Positions 17,670 through 25,621 of a stretch of DNA of 26,673 nucleotides are shown here, one piece after another. Position 1 is the first letter of the stretch, and each line of letters starts with the position of its first letter. This DNA comes from a virus: the IMG/VR virus record IMGVR_UViG_3300006735_000194, positions 1-26,673 of that record, one strand, 5' to 3'. The position numbers and the translations under genes are program-made. Below the pieces are notes generated by a model that saw only the letters and a program-made list of their open reading frames with translations, searched no databases and was not told the origin of the DNA.

Positions 17670-18801
17670 TTCTTACTACCTTAAAAATATTTTTATTATC
17701 TACTACTATAGTACTTCCGTCCAATTCAGTCTTAATTAGTACTCTGTAGTACCTTTCTGGTTGTAGCCCGTCCATGTATATATCGAAAAAAGGTCCACTT
17801 GAATCGCAACTTATTTTAGTAAAGTCTGTATTAAAATCAACAACCATTTCTTCAGTATTTTCGTCTCTTAATCCCCAATAAGAAGCTGATGGTAGAACAT
17901 TATTAGTTAAGAACACTGATGATGTTGTAAAAGTTCTAGTAGGGTATTGAGGTCTTGCAGTAAGTCTGAATCTCTGTTTACCAATATCAGGGTATACTCC
18001 TTTATTATTTTTTATATCTATTACTGCTATATCGGTACTAAGAACCTCAAGCTCTCCTTGGTCGTAAGTTCTATCATCCCATCCAAATTCTAAATAAGGA
18101 GGGTATATAGTATTTGTATCAATACCGAAGTATTTTAATCTTATAGAAGAAGAAGTAAAATTTTCAAATTCATCACCCAACTTTAATAAAAATCCTTTGT
18201 TAGGAAGGCTACCGGTATACATCTGTCTTACCGCTGCTGTTACATTTATATCTAAGTCATGTGTTGAAGACATAGAATGAGATTGAAAAAATTCCATAGA
18301 CTCATCTACTGTTCCATTTAATTTAGAACCTGTGTACCAATTTCCTCCTCCAGGCTTATTAGAATTAAAAGAAGCAGTAGTTAAAGTAGTGTAGTTTTGT
18401 GTAGACCACAGATTTACTAAACCTCCGCTTCTATATACCCAACTTGCTCCTGTAGTATTAACTGGTATATCTCCAAATTTTCCAACTCCATTATCCCAAT
18501 CTCCTGAACCTGCTATAAAGATAGGATAAGCATATACATCGTATTCAACTGGTAGTTCGCTAGCTTCAGCTAAAAATATTTTTAAACTCGAACTAAAATT
18601 AGTATTTCCTACTTTTTCATCTATTACATGTTTTATATCATCAGTAGTAAATTTTAAAAGAACTCTTGATGTCTGCCCAACACCGTCTATAGAGCTAGCA
18701 TATCCTGCTACTTCTAATATTTCATCTTTACCGGCATTACCGGTATTTTGTTCAGTATATATTATAGTATCTTTGTCGGGAAATATTCTGTAAATCGCCA
18801 T
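17662..18801 (-). CDS. DNRLRE-like beta-sandwich structural protein (379 aa)
   Basis: The pattern resembles the DNRLRE/carbohydrate-binding-like fold. An opening IFPDKDTIIYTEQNTGNAG is followed by RVLLKFTTDDI (about 45-55), a strand SLKIFLAEASELPVEYDVYA (about 73-92) and WDNGVGKFGD. Later come DLDINVTAAVRQMYTGSLPN and GFLLKL (about 182-207), where DNRLRE proteins usually carry a D-V-T..V..W..G...N.G motif, and then IRLKYFGIDT. The last ~120 residues form a separate domain (RFRLTARPQYPTRTFTTSSV). In bacteria such domains occur on surface proteins. Here it lies directly after gp6 and before the giant wedge protein, so a baseplate decoration or carbohydrate-binding role is inferred. It starts 1 nt after the gp6 stop and overlaps the next gene by 8 nt. 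Confidence 0.65.
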   Translation of the reverse strand: MAIYRIFPDKDTIIYTEQNTGNAGKDEILEVAGYASSIDGVGQTSRVLLKFTTDDIKHVIDEKVGNTNFSSSLKIFLAEASELPVEYDVYAYPIFIAGSGDWDNGVGKFGDIPVNTTGASWVYRSGGLVNLWSTQNYTTLTTASFNSNKPGGGNWYTGSKLNGTVDESMEFFQSHSMSSTHDLDINVTAAVRQMYTGSLPNKGFLLKLGDEFENFTSSSIRLKYFGIDTNTIYPPYLEFGWDDRTYDQGELEVLSTDIAVIDIKNNKGVYPDIGKQRFRLTARPQYPTRTFTTSSVFLTNNVLPSASYWGLRDENTEEMVVDFNTDFTKISCDSSGPFFDIYMDGLQPERYYRVLIKTELDGSTIVVDNKNIFKVVRNG

Positions 18802-18802
18802 C

Positions 18803-20635
18803 TTATAGTATTGTTGTTCTTCCTTTTATATCAATATCGGGATATTTTAATTCAAATATCATAATATCGTAAGAAGGGTAAATAATGTTGTTTCTAGTTG
18901 CTCCTTTTATATCGTAACCATAAGGAGTGTAGTTTCCTCCTTCTTTACAGACTACTTCTACTTTACTTACAGTCTGTACGCCTGCTACTCTATCTAGGAG
19001 AGTGTATATAGCAGATAAATTAATAGGTTGATTAATTTTCCATTTATTTATATCAAAATAGTCTTTTAAAACATTAGTACAAGCTAATAATACATCTCTA
19101 CCGTTAAAGTTAGGTCTAACTAGTATATCAAAATTGACTCCAATATTAACTACTAGAGCATCTTTAATACTTAAAGAATCGGTAATTGGAATATAATGAG
19201 ACATATAAGTCCTTAAGTTATTTTTTAATGTAGGAGTAGCTGGTGTTAATAATTTATTATTGTCATATGCTAATACATACAAAGACAGAGCTAAAGGATT
19301 GCTATCTATTATAGAATCAGTGGTAGATTTCGTAGAATTTAATTCATCTTGGGTGACGAATACTTTAGCTACTGTACCGAATTTAGGATTAAGAGATAAA
19401 GCTCTTACTGTATAATCTTGTAGTGTAACCGTCCTTTTCTGTTCGGCAAAAGATCTTAAAGAATTTTGTCTTATTTCTTCTACGGTATCGCCATCTTTAC
19501 CGCCTCTAGCTGGTTCTAAATTATTTACTGCTAAAGAACCTACATAAGTCTCATCACCACCGGCAGAGGCTGGTGTGGTATTTAAACCGGTAAGAGTATT
19601 GGCAGGTACGTTAGCTTCTACCCCACCTCCTACTAAGTAGGTTATAGATAAAGTTGTATTAGAAGGGGCTATACCGTAAGCTTGACTATGTAAAAAATTA
19701 CTAGGGTCATAAGCTTGATCTAGTTTAGTAATTCCTTGTGAAGTACCTATCCCTACATTTTCAGGATTAGGAAATACTACACTATCGTCCGCCTCTCCTA
19801 AACCAGCTCCAAACTGAATAGTCATTTTACCGGATGAATTTAATCTAGTAACAAATCTTTTTGGTACTTTACGTAAATTTATAGTAGAAGGAACCTTGTT
19901 AACATCTGCTCCTGTATTAGCTTCGTCAACAAATACAGTATCTTGACCTAGTGACGGCACTTCGTACCATGTATTGCTACCCTCATCTGTATTATCTGTA
20001 ATAGAGAGTATACCAATAACGTTAGGGTCATCTATAGTAATAGTAGTAAATTTTTCAGCTTGACCAAATACCTTATCAATAGTTTTAGTCTCTCCTGAAA
20101 AAGCTTTCGCTTTTTTAGTAAGTAAAAACAAACTAGGCAACCCTTCACTTATTTCGCTTATTACAACATCAGTAGGGTCTAAAGAACTTGAAAAAGAAAA
20201 ATCGATTTTATTTTCTACAAAAAACTTTGCATTACCTTTAGCTGTTGAAGTAACTACTGTGTTTTCTCCGACTATTAAAGCTTGATCCCAATTAGGTTTA
20301 TTCGAAACAGGATCAGCTCCGATATTTTGAGTAAAGGTTAATTCTACTTCAGCTACAGTAGTTGTTTTTGGGGTATATCCCATCATATAAGCCATGGAAT
20401 AAAGATTGCCGGGGTCTTTTGCGTACTGTAAGAATGTTTCTTGCAGCTGTGTATCTTGGTAAAAGGATAGTATATCACCGACGTAAGAAGCCATTTCTAT
20501 GAACATCATACCGGGTGCTGTTGGAGAAAAATCATTATATGAGTCAGGAAAATAGTTTTTAGCAAATTCTACTAATTCCTGTTTAAAGTCAGAAAATTCT
20601 CTAGCTACGTATTTTATATCTCTTTGTTCAGCCAT
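18803..20635 (-). CDS. gp6: Baseplate wedge subunit, T4 gp6-like (baseplate J family)
   Basis: The N-terminus is highly typical: YVAREFSDFKQELVEFAKNY then FSPTAPGMMFIEMASYVGDI and LSFYQDTQLQETFLQYAKDP (about residues 9-75), followed by MMGYTPK. The central beta-rich part contains MTIQFGAGLGE (about 271-281) and YLVGGGVEANVPANTLT. The conserved J-like segment GGKDGDTVEEIRQNSLRSFA then EQKRTVTLQDYTVRALSLNP (about 378-416) is clear. In T4, gp6 dimers join neighbouring wedges into the hexagonal inner ring of the baseplate. At 610 aa the length is close to T4 gp6 (660 aa). Its ATG shares a base with the gp25 stop (TAATG), and gp25-gp6 adjacency is a normal myovirus arrangement. Confidence 0.92.
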   Translation of the reverse strand: MAEQRDIKYVAREFSDFKQELVEFAKNYFPDSYNDFSPTAPGMMFIEMASYVGDILSFYQDTQLQETFLQYAKDPGNLYSMAYMMGYTPKTTTVAEVELTFTQNIGADPVSNKPNWDQALIVGENTVVTSTAKGNAKFFVENKIDFSFSSSLDPTDVVISEISEGLPSLFLLTKKAKAFSGETKTIDKVFGQAEKFTTITIDDPNVIGILSITDNTDEGSNTWYEVPSLGQDTVFVDEANTGADVNKVPSTINLRKVPKRFVTRLNSSGKMTIQFGAGLGEADDSVVFPNPENVGIGTSQGITKLDQAYDPSNFLHSQAYGIAPSNTTLSITYLVGGGVEANVPANTLTGLNTTPASAGGDETYVGSLAVNNLEPARGGKDGDTVEEIRQNSLRSFAEQKRTVTLQDYTVRALSLNPKFGTVAKVFVTQDELNSTKSTTDSIIDSNPLALSLYVLAYDNNKLLTPATPTLKNNLRTYMSHYIPITDSLSIKDALVVNIGVNFDILVRPNFNGRDVLLACTNVLKDYFDINKWKINQPINLSAIYTLLDRVAGVQTVSKVEVVCKEGGNYTPYGYDIKGATRNNIIYPSYDIMIFELKYPDIDIKGRTTIL

Positions 20636-21045
20636 TATTGTTCAAAATTTATTACTACTTCGTCTTCTAAACTAGTATCTTTTATAGAGTATCTTAATAA
20701 TAACGATACAGTATTTCTATCTGGATCTCCTGTTACTTGAAACTCATTAGCAATAACTAGAGGGAAATACTCTCCTAACCCTCTTCTTACAGCATCTTTA
20801 ATATTATCTATATTATCGTTAGTAATATTTTCAAATAATAGATTTCTAATCGGAGTACCGAAAGTAGGATTCATATATCTTTCACCTATTCCTGTTAAAA
20901 AAAAATTAATTATATTATTTCTAATAGCATCTTTAGTTTGAAAAGTAGATTCAAATACTGCTCTACCTGAAAGAGGTAATTTTACTCCCAGAGCTTTTCT
21001 AGGTTGTAAATCTATTGGAAATATCTTTTTACTATTATATGCCAT
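20635..21045 (-). CDS. gp25: Baseplate wedge subunit, T4 gp25-like
   Basis: Matches the gp25/GPW family over its whole length (136 aa, against 132 in T4). It has a PLSGRAVFESTFQTKDAIRN stretch (about 24-43), NNIINFFLTGIGERYMNPTF followed by GTPIRNLLFE (about 43-72) and a C-terminal strand TVSLLLRYSIKDT. The GERYMNPxFGTxxRxxLFE signature is diagnostic. gp25 sits at the sheath-baseplate interface and its C-terminus forms the first layer of sheath-like handshakes. The start is 2 nt after the stop of the 137-aa gene, and the gene overlaps gp6 by 1 nt. Together these indicate polycistronic, coupled expression. Confidence 0.94.
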   Translation of the reverse strand: MAYNSKKIFPIDLQPRKALGVKLPLSGRAVFESTFQTKDAIRNNIINFFLTGIGERYMNPTFGTPIRNLLFENITNDNIDNIKDAVRRGLGEYFPLVIANEFQVTGDPDRNTVSLLLRYSIKDTSLEDEVVINFEQ

Positions 21046-21047
21046 TA

Positions 21048-21461
21048 CTATACTTTACCGTATTTCTGATTATCTTTTTCTATCGATTTGTTGTAAACTG
21101 CACCTGCTTTTTTAACAAAATCAAATTGACTAATATCTAATCCTGGCATTGGTCTACCGCTATTACCAATTCCCATAGAACTCGCCATAGAAGAAGCAAA
21201 ATTAGGCTTATTTACCATGTCTGACGTACCTGTGTATACATTTCTGTATTCTTGTGAGGTCATGTTTGCTTTAGTCATATCGAGCATTTCAGTAATAGAA
21301 TTAGGTTTAGTATTTGTATATTCTTGTTTTGGTGAAATATTCTTTTTTTCTGGAGGAGTACTTGCAACACGTACAGCTTCGTTCATAATTTCTTGAAGCT
21401 CTTCTCTCATTGCTGATTTTATTTCCTCTCTTATTACTTTTCTTAATTGTTCTAGTTTCAT
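21048..21461 (-). CDS. Hypothetical helical protein in baseplate cluster (137 aa)
   Basis: Function not recognised. The first ~35 residues (LEQLRKVIREEIKSAMREEL...) form a charged amphipathic helix of a kind often found at the N-termini of phage scaffold or adaptor proteins. The middle is polar, with PPEKKNISPKQEYTNTKPNS. The end includes SSMGIGNSGRPMPGLDISQF and ends KYGKV. No membrane segment is present. It lies between the 277-aa coiled-coil gene and gp25, so assembly of the hub or wedge is a plausible but unproven role. The start codon is preceded almost directly by a TATTTATAAT sequence, leaving a very short leader if that were a promoter. Confidence 0.6.
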   Translation of the reverse strand: MKLEQLRKVIREEIKSAMREELQEIMNEAVRVASTPPEKKNISPKQEYTNTKPNSITEMLDMTKANMTSQEYRNVYTGTSDMVNKPNFASSMASSMGIGNSGRPMPGLDISQFDFVKKAGAVYNKSIEKDNQKYGKV

Positions 21462-21462
21462 A

Positions 21463-21472
21463 ATTATAAATA
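21463..21472 (-). promoter_or_regulatory. TATTTATAAT motif immediately before a start codon
   Basis: The same decamer as at 6138-6147 and 25622-25631, but ending only 1 nt before the ATG at 21461. A promoter there could not give a normal leader. Its presence argues that the motif may be part of an AT-rich translation-initiation context, or an antisense late promoter, rather than a sense promoter. Confidence 0.22.
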
Positions 21473-21478
21473 GTTAGT

Positions 21479-22312
21479 TTACGGAAGTTGATTATCTAAT
21501 CTAAATTTAAGTTCATCTAAAAGTATTTTAGTATCAGAACTGAAAGAGGGCTGTCCTCTTAGTACTATAACTCCTATATTATCTTTTGCTACTGCTAATC
21601 TACGAGAGACGGACGATTCTATTGAATTCTCTTCTATTATTGCTAGAGTATAATCCCTGCCGTTGGAAGCTCTATAGCTAAAATCTTCTGGTCCTACTCT
21701 CTCTTCTTTAGACCCTCTTAAAGGTCTTATTTGTTTTATTAAATTATCTAATTCCCTACGTTCATTATCTTTAAGTTGTTTAGCACATTCAGTTACATTA
21801 TCATTAACTCCTTCAAGTATACTCTGTACTCCTTGGATACCCGGGTCGAATGATCTTATCAATTCTGTTACTGAATTTAAATCGTCTTGTAAGTCCTCTA
21901 ATTTCTTTTTTGTTTCAAATAACCTATCAGCTTGGGTAGTAGTAAACCCTGCTGTTTTTGTAGAAATTAATCCACCTCTATCATAATCAGAAAAAGAAGG
22001 TTTTCTACCTATAGCTAATTTAGTTCTATTTCTTTTAAGTAATCTAATTACTCTTTTAGCTCCGTTAATTGGACGTCTTAATTTAGGAGGAATACTTCTT
22101 AATCTATTGAGAAGTTTTTGAATATTGTTTACTGAGCCAACTAGGTTATTTCTTGTTTTGACTATTTTAGTTAATTCTTCTCTACTAGGACATTGATTAG
22201 CAAATTTACTCAAAAGTTTAATAGCTTCAGTTTGTATTTGAGCTTCAATATTACCTTGAAGTCTACCTAACTGATTAGCTACTATTGATGATATTTTTGA
22301 AGTTAGTGGCAT
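21479..22312 (-). CDS. Basic coiled-coil protein, candidate baseplate hub component (277 aa)
   Basis: The N-terminal ~190 residues are helical. A basic patch PPKLRRPINGAKRVIRLLKR (about 75-94) is followed by a long coiled coil (about 130-195: LFETKKKLEDLQDDLNSVTE and so on). The C-terminal ~80 residues form a separate small domain, with YTLAIIEENSIESSVSRRLA then VAKDNIGVIVLRGQPSFSSD and TKILLDELKFRLDNQL. I associate this ending with a conserved protein encoded next to the spike gene in environmental T4-like phages, but I cannot name its T4 equivalent. Its ATG shares a base with the stop of the gp5-like spike gene (TAATG), so the two are translationally coupled. That suggests a spike- or hub-associated role. 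Confidence 0.62.
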   Translation of the reverse strand: MPLTSKISSIVANQLGRLQGNIEAQIQTEAIKLLSKFANQCPSREELTKIVKTRNNLVGSVNNIQKLLNRLRSIPPKLRRPINGAKRVIRLLKRNRTKLAIGRKPSFSDYDRGGLISTKTAGFTTTQADRLFETKKKLEDLQDDLNSVTELIRSFDPGIQGVQSILEGVNDNVTECAKQLKDNERRELDNLIKQIRPLRGSKEERVGPEDFSYRASNGRDYTLAIIEENSIESSVSRRLAVAKDNIGVIVLRGQPSFSSDTKILLDELKFRLDNQLP

Positions 22313-23493
22313 TATTCAGTATAGACTTTTTTAGATTTTAATGTAGAAGGTCCTGTTGGATTTATTAATCTCTTCAGAGCGTTTATTACAGGTTTAGCTT
22401 GCAGACCTCTTTTATTTAGTTTAGGTATCGGATGACCTTTTACAGTTTTAGCAGAAGCCATATCAGTTGCCATACCGTCTAGTAGATTTAGTAGGTTAGA
22501 TAAAAAACCTTCTAATTGATTACCCAGAATTAAAGGTTCTTTTGTAGAACCTACTGCTTTTCTTGATTTAAGTCCTAAAAATATTTGAGAACCATCTAAA
22601 CACATATAATCTTTAGAATCTAAATTTATACTAGTTAAAGACGTCATTCCAATAGAATCACTACTTGAAAATTGAATATCGCTCTTTTTAGAGTTAAAAT
22701 ACAGTCTACCGGCATTAATTAAAATTTGGCTGCCTTTAAATTCACTAGCTTTTACCGGTACTTCATCATAAGATTCTCTTTTTTCACTTGACTCTTTTAA
22801 AGGAATTGAATGATTTGATGTAAAGTATATTGAAGAAGCATCTTCATTTATATCCTCTCCTATAGTTGTGAATCCATTAGTAGTTTCTATTTGACCGTTA
22901 CTAATAATAATCATAGGCTGTCCTAGATTAGTACTATTTACCCAAGGAGATGAATTAGAAGAACCACCTGTAAACCTTATAGATTGTCCTTGTCTACCTT
23001 CTAACTGTATATCTCCAGGACTTGAACCTATAGGATTTACGTCTCCTAATTCTTTAAAATTTCCTTTTTGAGTAAAATCTAAAGTACTATCTGAGTTTAG
23101 GTCAGGATAGAAATTATTGTTCGTATTATTCCATATATTAAGTACGCCAGTATAGTATTTTCTAGTTCTAGAAGCAAAATCTTTTGCAGATGGTATAGGA
23201 AAACTTTCTACTTTAATTACTTCTCCTACTAAAGGTACTTTTTTGAAAGCATTTTCTAATTGATAAGCAAATGGTAATGTTGTATATTGGTTCTGTCTTT
23301 TATTAGAAGAAAGAGGTTTGTAGTAAGCTCCGTTAATTGCGATTCCTCCACCTTTTTCTAAGTAGTTAGGATGAGATTCATCTAAAATAACTTCTACTAC
23401 TCTTCCGTACGAAATTACAGCTCCTGCTTTACCTGGGGAAGCTGGTGCGCTGGTAGAATTACTTATACTCCCTAATGATAAATTAAATGCCAT
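22312..23493 (-). CDS. gp5: Baseplate central spike / hub protein, T4 gp5-like, no lysozyme domain
   Basis: The N-terminal ~120 residues look like an OB-fold: AVISYGRVVEVILDES, then LPFAYQLENAF, KKVPLVGEVIKVESFPIPSA and YYTGVLNIWN. Residues ~160-175 contain GDIQLEGRQGQSIRFTGG, the linker motif I know from gp5/VgrG-like spikes of T4-related phages. The C-terminal half has repeated strand units (QILINAGRLYFNSKKSDIQF, SINLDSKDYMCLDGSQIFLG) leading to EPLILGNQLEGFLSNLLNLL. This suggests a trimeric beta-helix or prism followed by a helix. T4 gp5 carries a lysozyme domain between OB-fold and needle. No such ExxDxxT-type domain is seen here, and at 393 aa there is no room for one. It lies 5 nt after the 124-aa acidic gene. 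Confidence 0.7.
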   Translation of the reverse strand: MAFNLSLGSISNSTSAPASPGKAGAVISYGRVVEVILDESHPNYLEKGGGIAINGAYYKPLSSNKRQNQYTTLPFAYQLENAFKKVPLVGEVIKVESFPIPSAKDFASRTRKYYTGVLNIWNNTNNNFYPDLNSDSTLDFTQKGNFKELGDVNPIGSSPGDIQLEGRQGQSIRFTGGSSNSSPWVNSTNLGQPMIIISNGQIETTNGFTTIGEDINEDASSIYFTSNHSIPLKESSEKRESYDEVPVKASEFKGSQILINAGRLYFNSKKSDIQFSSSDSIGMTSLTSINLDSKDYMCLDGSQIFLGLKSRKAVGSTKEPLILGNQLEGFLSNLLNLLDGMATDMASAKTVKGHPIPKLNKRGLQAKPVINALKRLINPTGPSTLKSKKVYTE

Positions 23494-23498
23494 TTACT

Positions 23499-23873
23499 TT
23501 ACTCTTTATCAGCTAAGTTTTCGTCTTCACTAACTTCGTCTATTTCGTCTTTAATTTCTTCTTGTTCATCTAATAAATCCTGTAGTTCAGAAAAATCAAA
23601 TATTTCTCCGTCATTTCCTTTGGCTTGAGCTGCTTCTAGTCTTTGAATTACTGTAGCTAGTTTTATTAAATGTTCATCATTCTTTACTCCTATTTCCATA
23701 TACTCCTTGATCATTGGAACTAAAAGAGTCGCATCACCTATATTCTCTATAAGAGGTTTCAATTCTCCTATCAATCCTTTTACTTGAGATTTAGTTTCTT
23801 TAGAGTTATTATAAATTTCTTCAAATAGATCAGATAGGTTCTTACCTTTGAATATTTCTTTATCTGAGTTCAT
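23499..23873 (-). CDS. Small acidic helical protein (124 aa), function unknown
   Basis: No family recognised. The protein is mostly helical, with FKGKNLSDLFEEIYNNSKET near the N-terminus, a helix around IKEYMEIGVKNDEHLIKLAT (about 64-83) and a strongly acidic C-terminus rich in Glu/Asp (DLLDEQEEIKDEIDEVSEDE). Highly acidic tails in phage proteins often mediate protein contacts or mimic DNA, but nothing here points to a partner. It follows the gp55-like sigma gene by 20 nt and precedes the gp5-like spike by 5 nt, in the same operon. An AT-rich TATTTATTATA stretch sits 7 nt before its start. Confidence 0.55.
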   Translation of the reverse strand: MNSDKEIFKGKNLSDLFEEIYNNSKETKSQVKGLIGELKPLIENIGDATLLVPMIKEYMEIGVKNDEHLIKLATVIQRLEAAQAKGNDGEIFDFSELQDLLDEQEEIKDEIDEVSEDENLADKE

Positions 23874-23893
23874 ATCTTTTTATAATAAATAGA

Positions 23894-24598
23894 TTACTGT
23901 TCTTTTATTACGATTTTACCTTTTTCGTGGTATCTATAGTATATTTCATAAAAATCATCTTTAAGTACAGATATTACTCTAGTCAGGTGAGGAGTTTCAC
24001 AATCAGTCATTTCTCTAATATAGATGTAAAGTGCTTTTTTCTTAAATATATCTATATCATGTCTAGTTTTAAAAATTGTTAGTACTGCGTCTGCTATTCT
24101 TTTTTCACTATCTTTGGTAAATAGGTTATCTAATTTGTCGTAAGTTTTCTCTATCCACATGTCTAAAAACTGACTAAGTGTTATACCTCCTGGTAGTTTA
24201 ACATTCATACTACCTTCATAAGATTCTTCCATATCGTCAAAAGAACCGATTTGCTTTAATTTTTTGTAATTCTTATTATTATAATTTATTAACCATCTTT
24301 TAACTATAGTACCAAAGTATGAATAAGCTTTTGCACCATGGTCAGGGTCAAATTTCATAATTTTTTCTTCTAATAACATTGAAACTACTTCGTGTTTAAG
24401 ATCCTCTATACGTTCTACATCTGTGTAATAGAATTTAAAAGTATGTATAATATTTTCAGCTAATTTATAAAAAGGAAAATATATATGATCTGTGAATATC
24501 TTAGCTCTATAGTCAGAGTCTTTAGATACGTTATATCTTTTTATGTAATCTTCTGTTTCTTTTGTGAAGTAGTTACTACTACTCTTCTTTCTTGCCAT
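23894..24598 (-). CDS. gp55: T4 gp55-like late-transcription sigma factor
   Basis: Residues ~55-115 resemble sigma-70 region 2: FYYTDVERIEDLKHEVVSML, then LEEKIMKFDPDHGAKAYSYF and GTIVKRWLINYNNKNYKKL. The acidic helix followed by aromatic/basic YSYFGTIVKRWLIN corresponds to the part that recognises and melts the -10 element. A later segment, IREMTDCETPHLTRVISVLK (about 194-213), looks like a helix-turn-helix. In T4, gp55 replaces host sigma on RNA polymerase and recognises TATAAATA late promoters with the help of the sliding clamp and gp33. At 234 aa it is longer than T4 gp55 (185 aa). The first 20 nt overlap the end of the 97-aa membrane-protein gene. Sense-strand late promoters that it might use were not found clearly in this window. 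Confidence 0.82.
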   Translation of the reverse strand: MARKKSSSNYFTKETEDYIKRYNVSKDSDYRAKIFTDHIYFPFYKLAENIIHTFKFYYTDVERIEDLKHEVVSMLLEEKIMKFDPDHGAKAYSYFGTIVKRWLINYNNKNYKKLKQIGSFDDMEESYEGSMNVKLPGGITLSQFLDMWIEKTYDKLDNLFTKDSEKRIADAVLTIFKTRHDIDIFKKKALYIYIREMTDCETPHLTRVISVLKDDFYEIYYRYHEKGKIVIKEQ

Positions 24599-24872
24599 AA
24601 TTTTCGGGGAGCATATATCGGTTCAGCTCTTTTTGTACGTTTTTCATTTGCTCAAAAAAATAACCGACCTCATCATCTGCTTGGAAAACCCCTTTTTCGT
24701 CAAGATTTCGTAGGTGCTTTTGGGAATCATTTACTATATTTGAAATATTTTGTAGATAAGCTGTTTGATCTTGAGTTACGTCCTCGTATTTTTCAACTTT
24801 TACCAAAAGATTTCTTACTCCTATAAGTAAAGCTATATTAAATAAAGATAAAATTACTATTGCTATTAACAT
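24579..24872 (-). CDS. Small membrane-anchored coiled-coil protein (97 aa)
   Basis: The N-terminal ~20 residues (MLIAIVILSLFNIALLIGVR) form one hydrophobic transmembrane helix. A helical, charged remainder follows, with FQADDEVGYFFEQMKNVQKE near the C-terminus. No lipobox and no cleavage site are visible, so it is probably a bitopic inner-membrane protein with the C-terminal part in the cytoplasm or periplasm. Genes of this type occur beside structural and regulatory genes in T4-like phages without a known role. A lysis function (holin or spanin) is possible but has no specific support. It lies 3 nt after the HD-domain gene, and its last 20 nt overlap the sigma-factor gene. Confidence 0.62.
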   Translation of the reverse strand: MLIAIVILSLFNIALLIGVRNLLVKVEKYEDVTQDQTAYLQNISNIVNDSQKHLRNLDEKGVFQADDEVGYFFEQMKNVQKELNRYMLPENYGKKEE

Positions 24873-24875
24873 AAA

Positions 24876-25607
24876 TTATAATTTTTTTAACATATTTGTA
24901 AGTCCTTGAGAGGAATTAACTTTTTTACCTGTAGAAGATTGTGTTTTATTAACTTTAGGTTCGGAATTACCGCCATTTCTCTTCCATAAATCGTATTCAA
25001 CTTTAGAAGCTAAGTAATCTGCTGAATGTAGCACTGAAACTATAGCGGTTTTTTGTCGAGAAGACTCTACATTACTAAAAAAATAAGCTTCGTTGGCTTT
25101 ATCAAACACACCATCGTGTAATCTAATAGCTAGAAACTCTTTTTGGTTAACCTTAATACCGAATTTCTGCAATATAAATAAAGATCTATCTGGAATTAAC
25201 ATAAAATCTAAATCTCCATTATAGGTATAAGCTTCTGAAAGTTTATCTCTTCTCCATTTATCGGTTTGAGGAATATAGTTAGGTTGATCTCCGTCTCCTA
25301 ATTTACCTAAATCGTGGAAAAGAGCTGAAAATACTAGTTCTTCTTCTGTATAATCAACTGTTCCACCCATTTTCTTATATAATTTATGCTGTTCTAATGC
25401 ATATTGAACTACTCTATTAACGTGATCAACATAACCTCCTGCAAAAGCATTATGATACCAAGTTCTACCACTCGCCGGTGCCATTACATATGTATCTTCC
25501 ATATGTTTTAACATCTCTTTACATTGAATAGCACGCCCACCTAGGTAGTGGTCTATAATTTTAAGATGTTTTTCGTAGTTATTCTGTATTTGCTCTGCAT
25601 TTAACAT
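24876..25607 (-). CDS. HD-domain metal-dependent phosphohydrolase (243 aa)
   Basis: The HD superfamily pattern is present: H62 in the segment AGGYVDHVNRV, the HD doublet H98-D99 in FSALFHDLGKLGDG, further histidines H164 (RLHDG) and H194, and D197 in SVLHSADYLASKVEYD. These would bind two metals and hydrolyse a phosphoester. Likely substrates for the family are nucleotides, dNTPs or cyclic nucleotides, and none can be assigned here. The C-terminal ~30 residues are a Ser/Lys/Asn-rich tail. HD hydrolases are common in large lytic phages, where they may adjust nucleotide pools or counter cyclic-nucleotide defence signals. The last two points are general knowledge and inference. It starts after a 103-nt, almost pure A/T gap. 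Confidence 0.82.
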   Translation of the reverse strand: MLNAEQIQNNYEKHLKIIDHYLGGRAIQCKEMLKHMEDTYVMAPASGRTWYHNAFAGGYVDHVNRVVQYALEQHKLYKKMGGTVDYTEEELVFSALFHDLGKLGDGDQPNYIPQTDKWRRDKLSEAYTYNGDLDFMLIPDRSLFILQKFGIKVNQKEFLAIRLHDGVFDKANEAYFFSNVESSRQKTAIVSVLHSADYLASKVEYDLWKRNGGNSEPKVNKTQSSTGKKVNSSQGLTNMLKKL

Positions 25608-25621
25608 AAATAATAATAATA

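Noticed and set aside
24485-24826. Plus-strand 113-aa ORF overlapping the sigma-factor and membrane-protein genes
   Set aside because: It is antisense to two well-supported genes, its sequence looks arbitrary and it has no initiation context.
24579-24872. Calling the 97-aa membrane protein a holin or spanin
   Set aside because: A single N-terminal helix plus coiled coil is too generic, and there is no endolysin or second spanin partner nearby.
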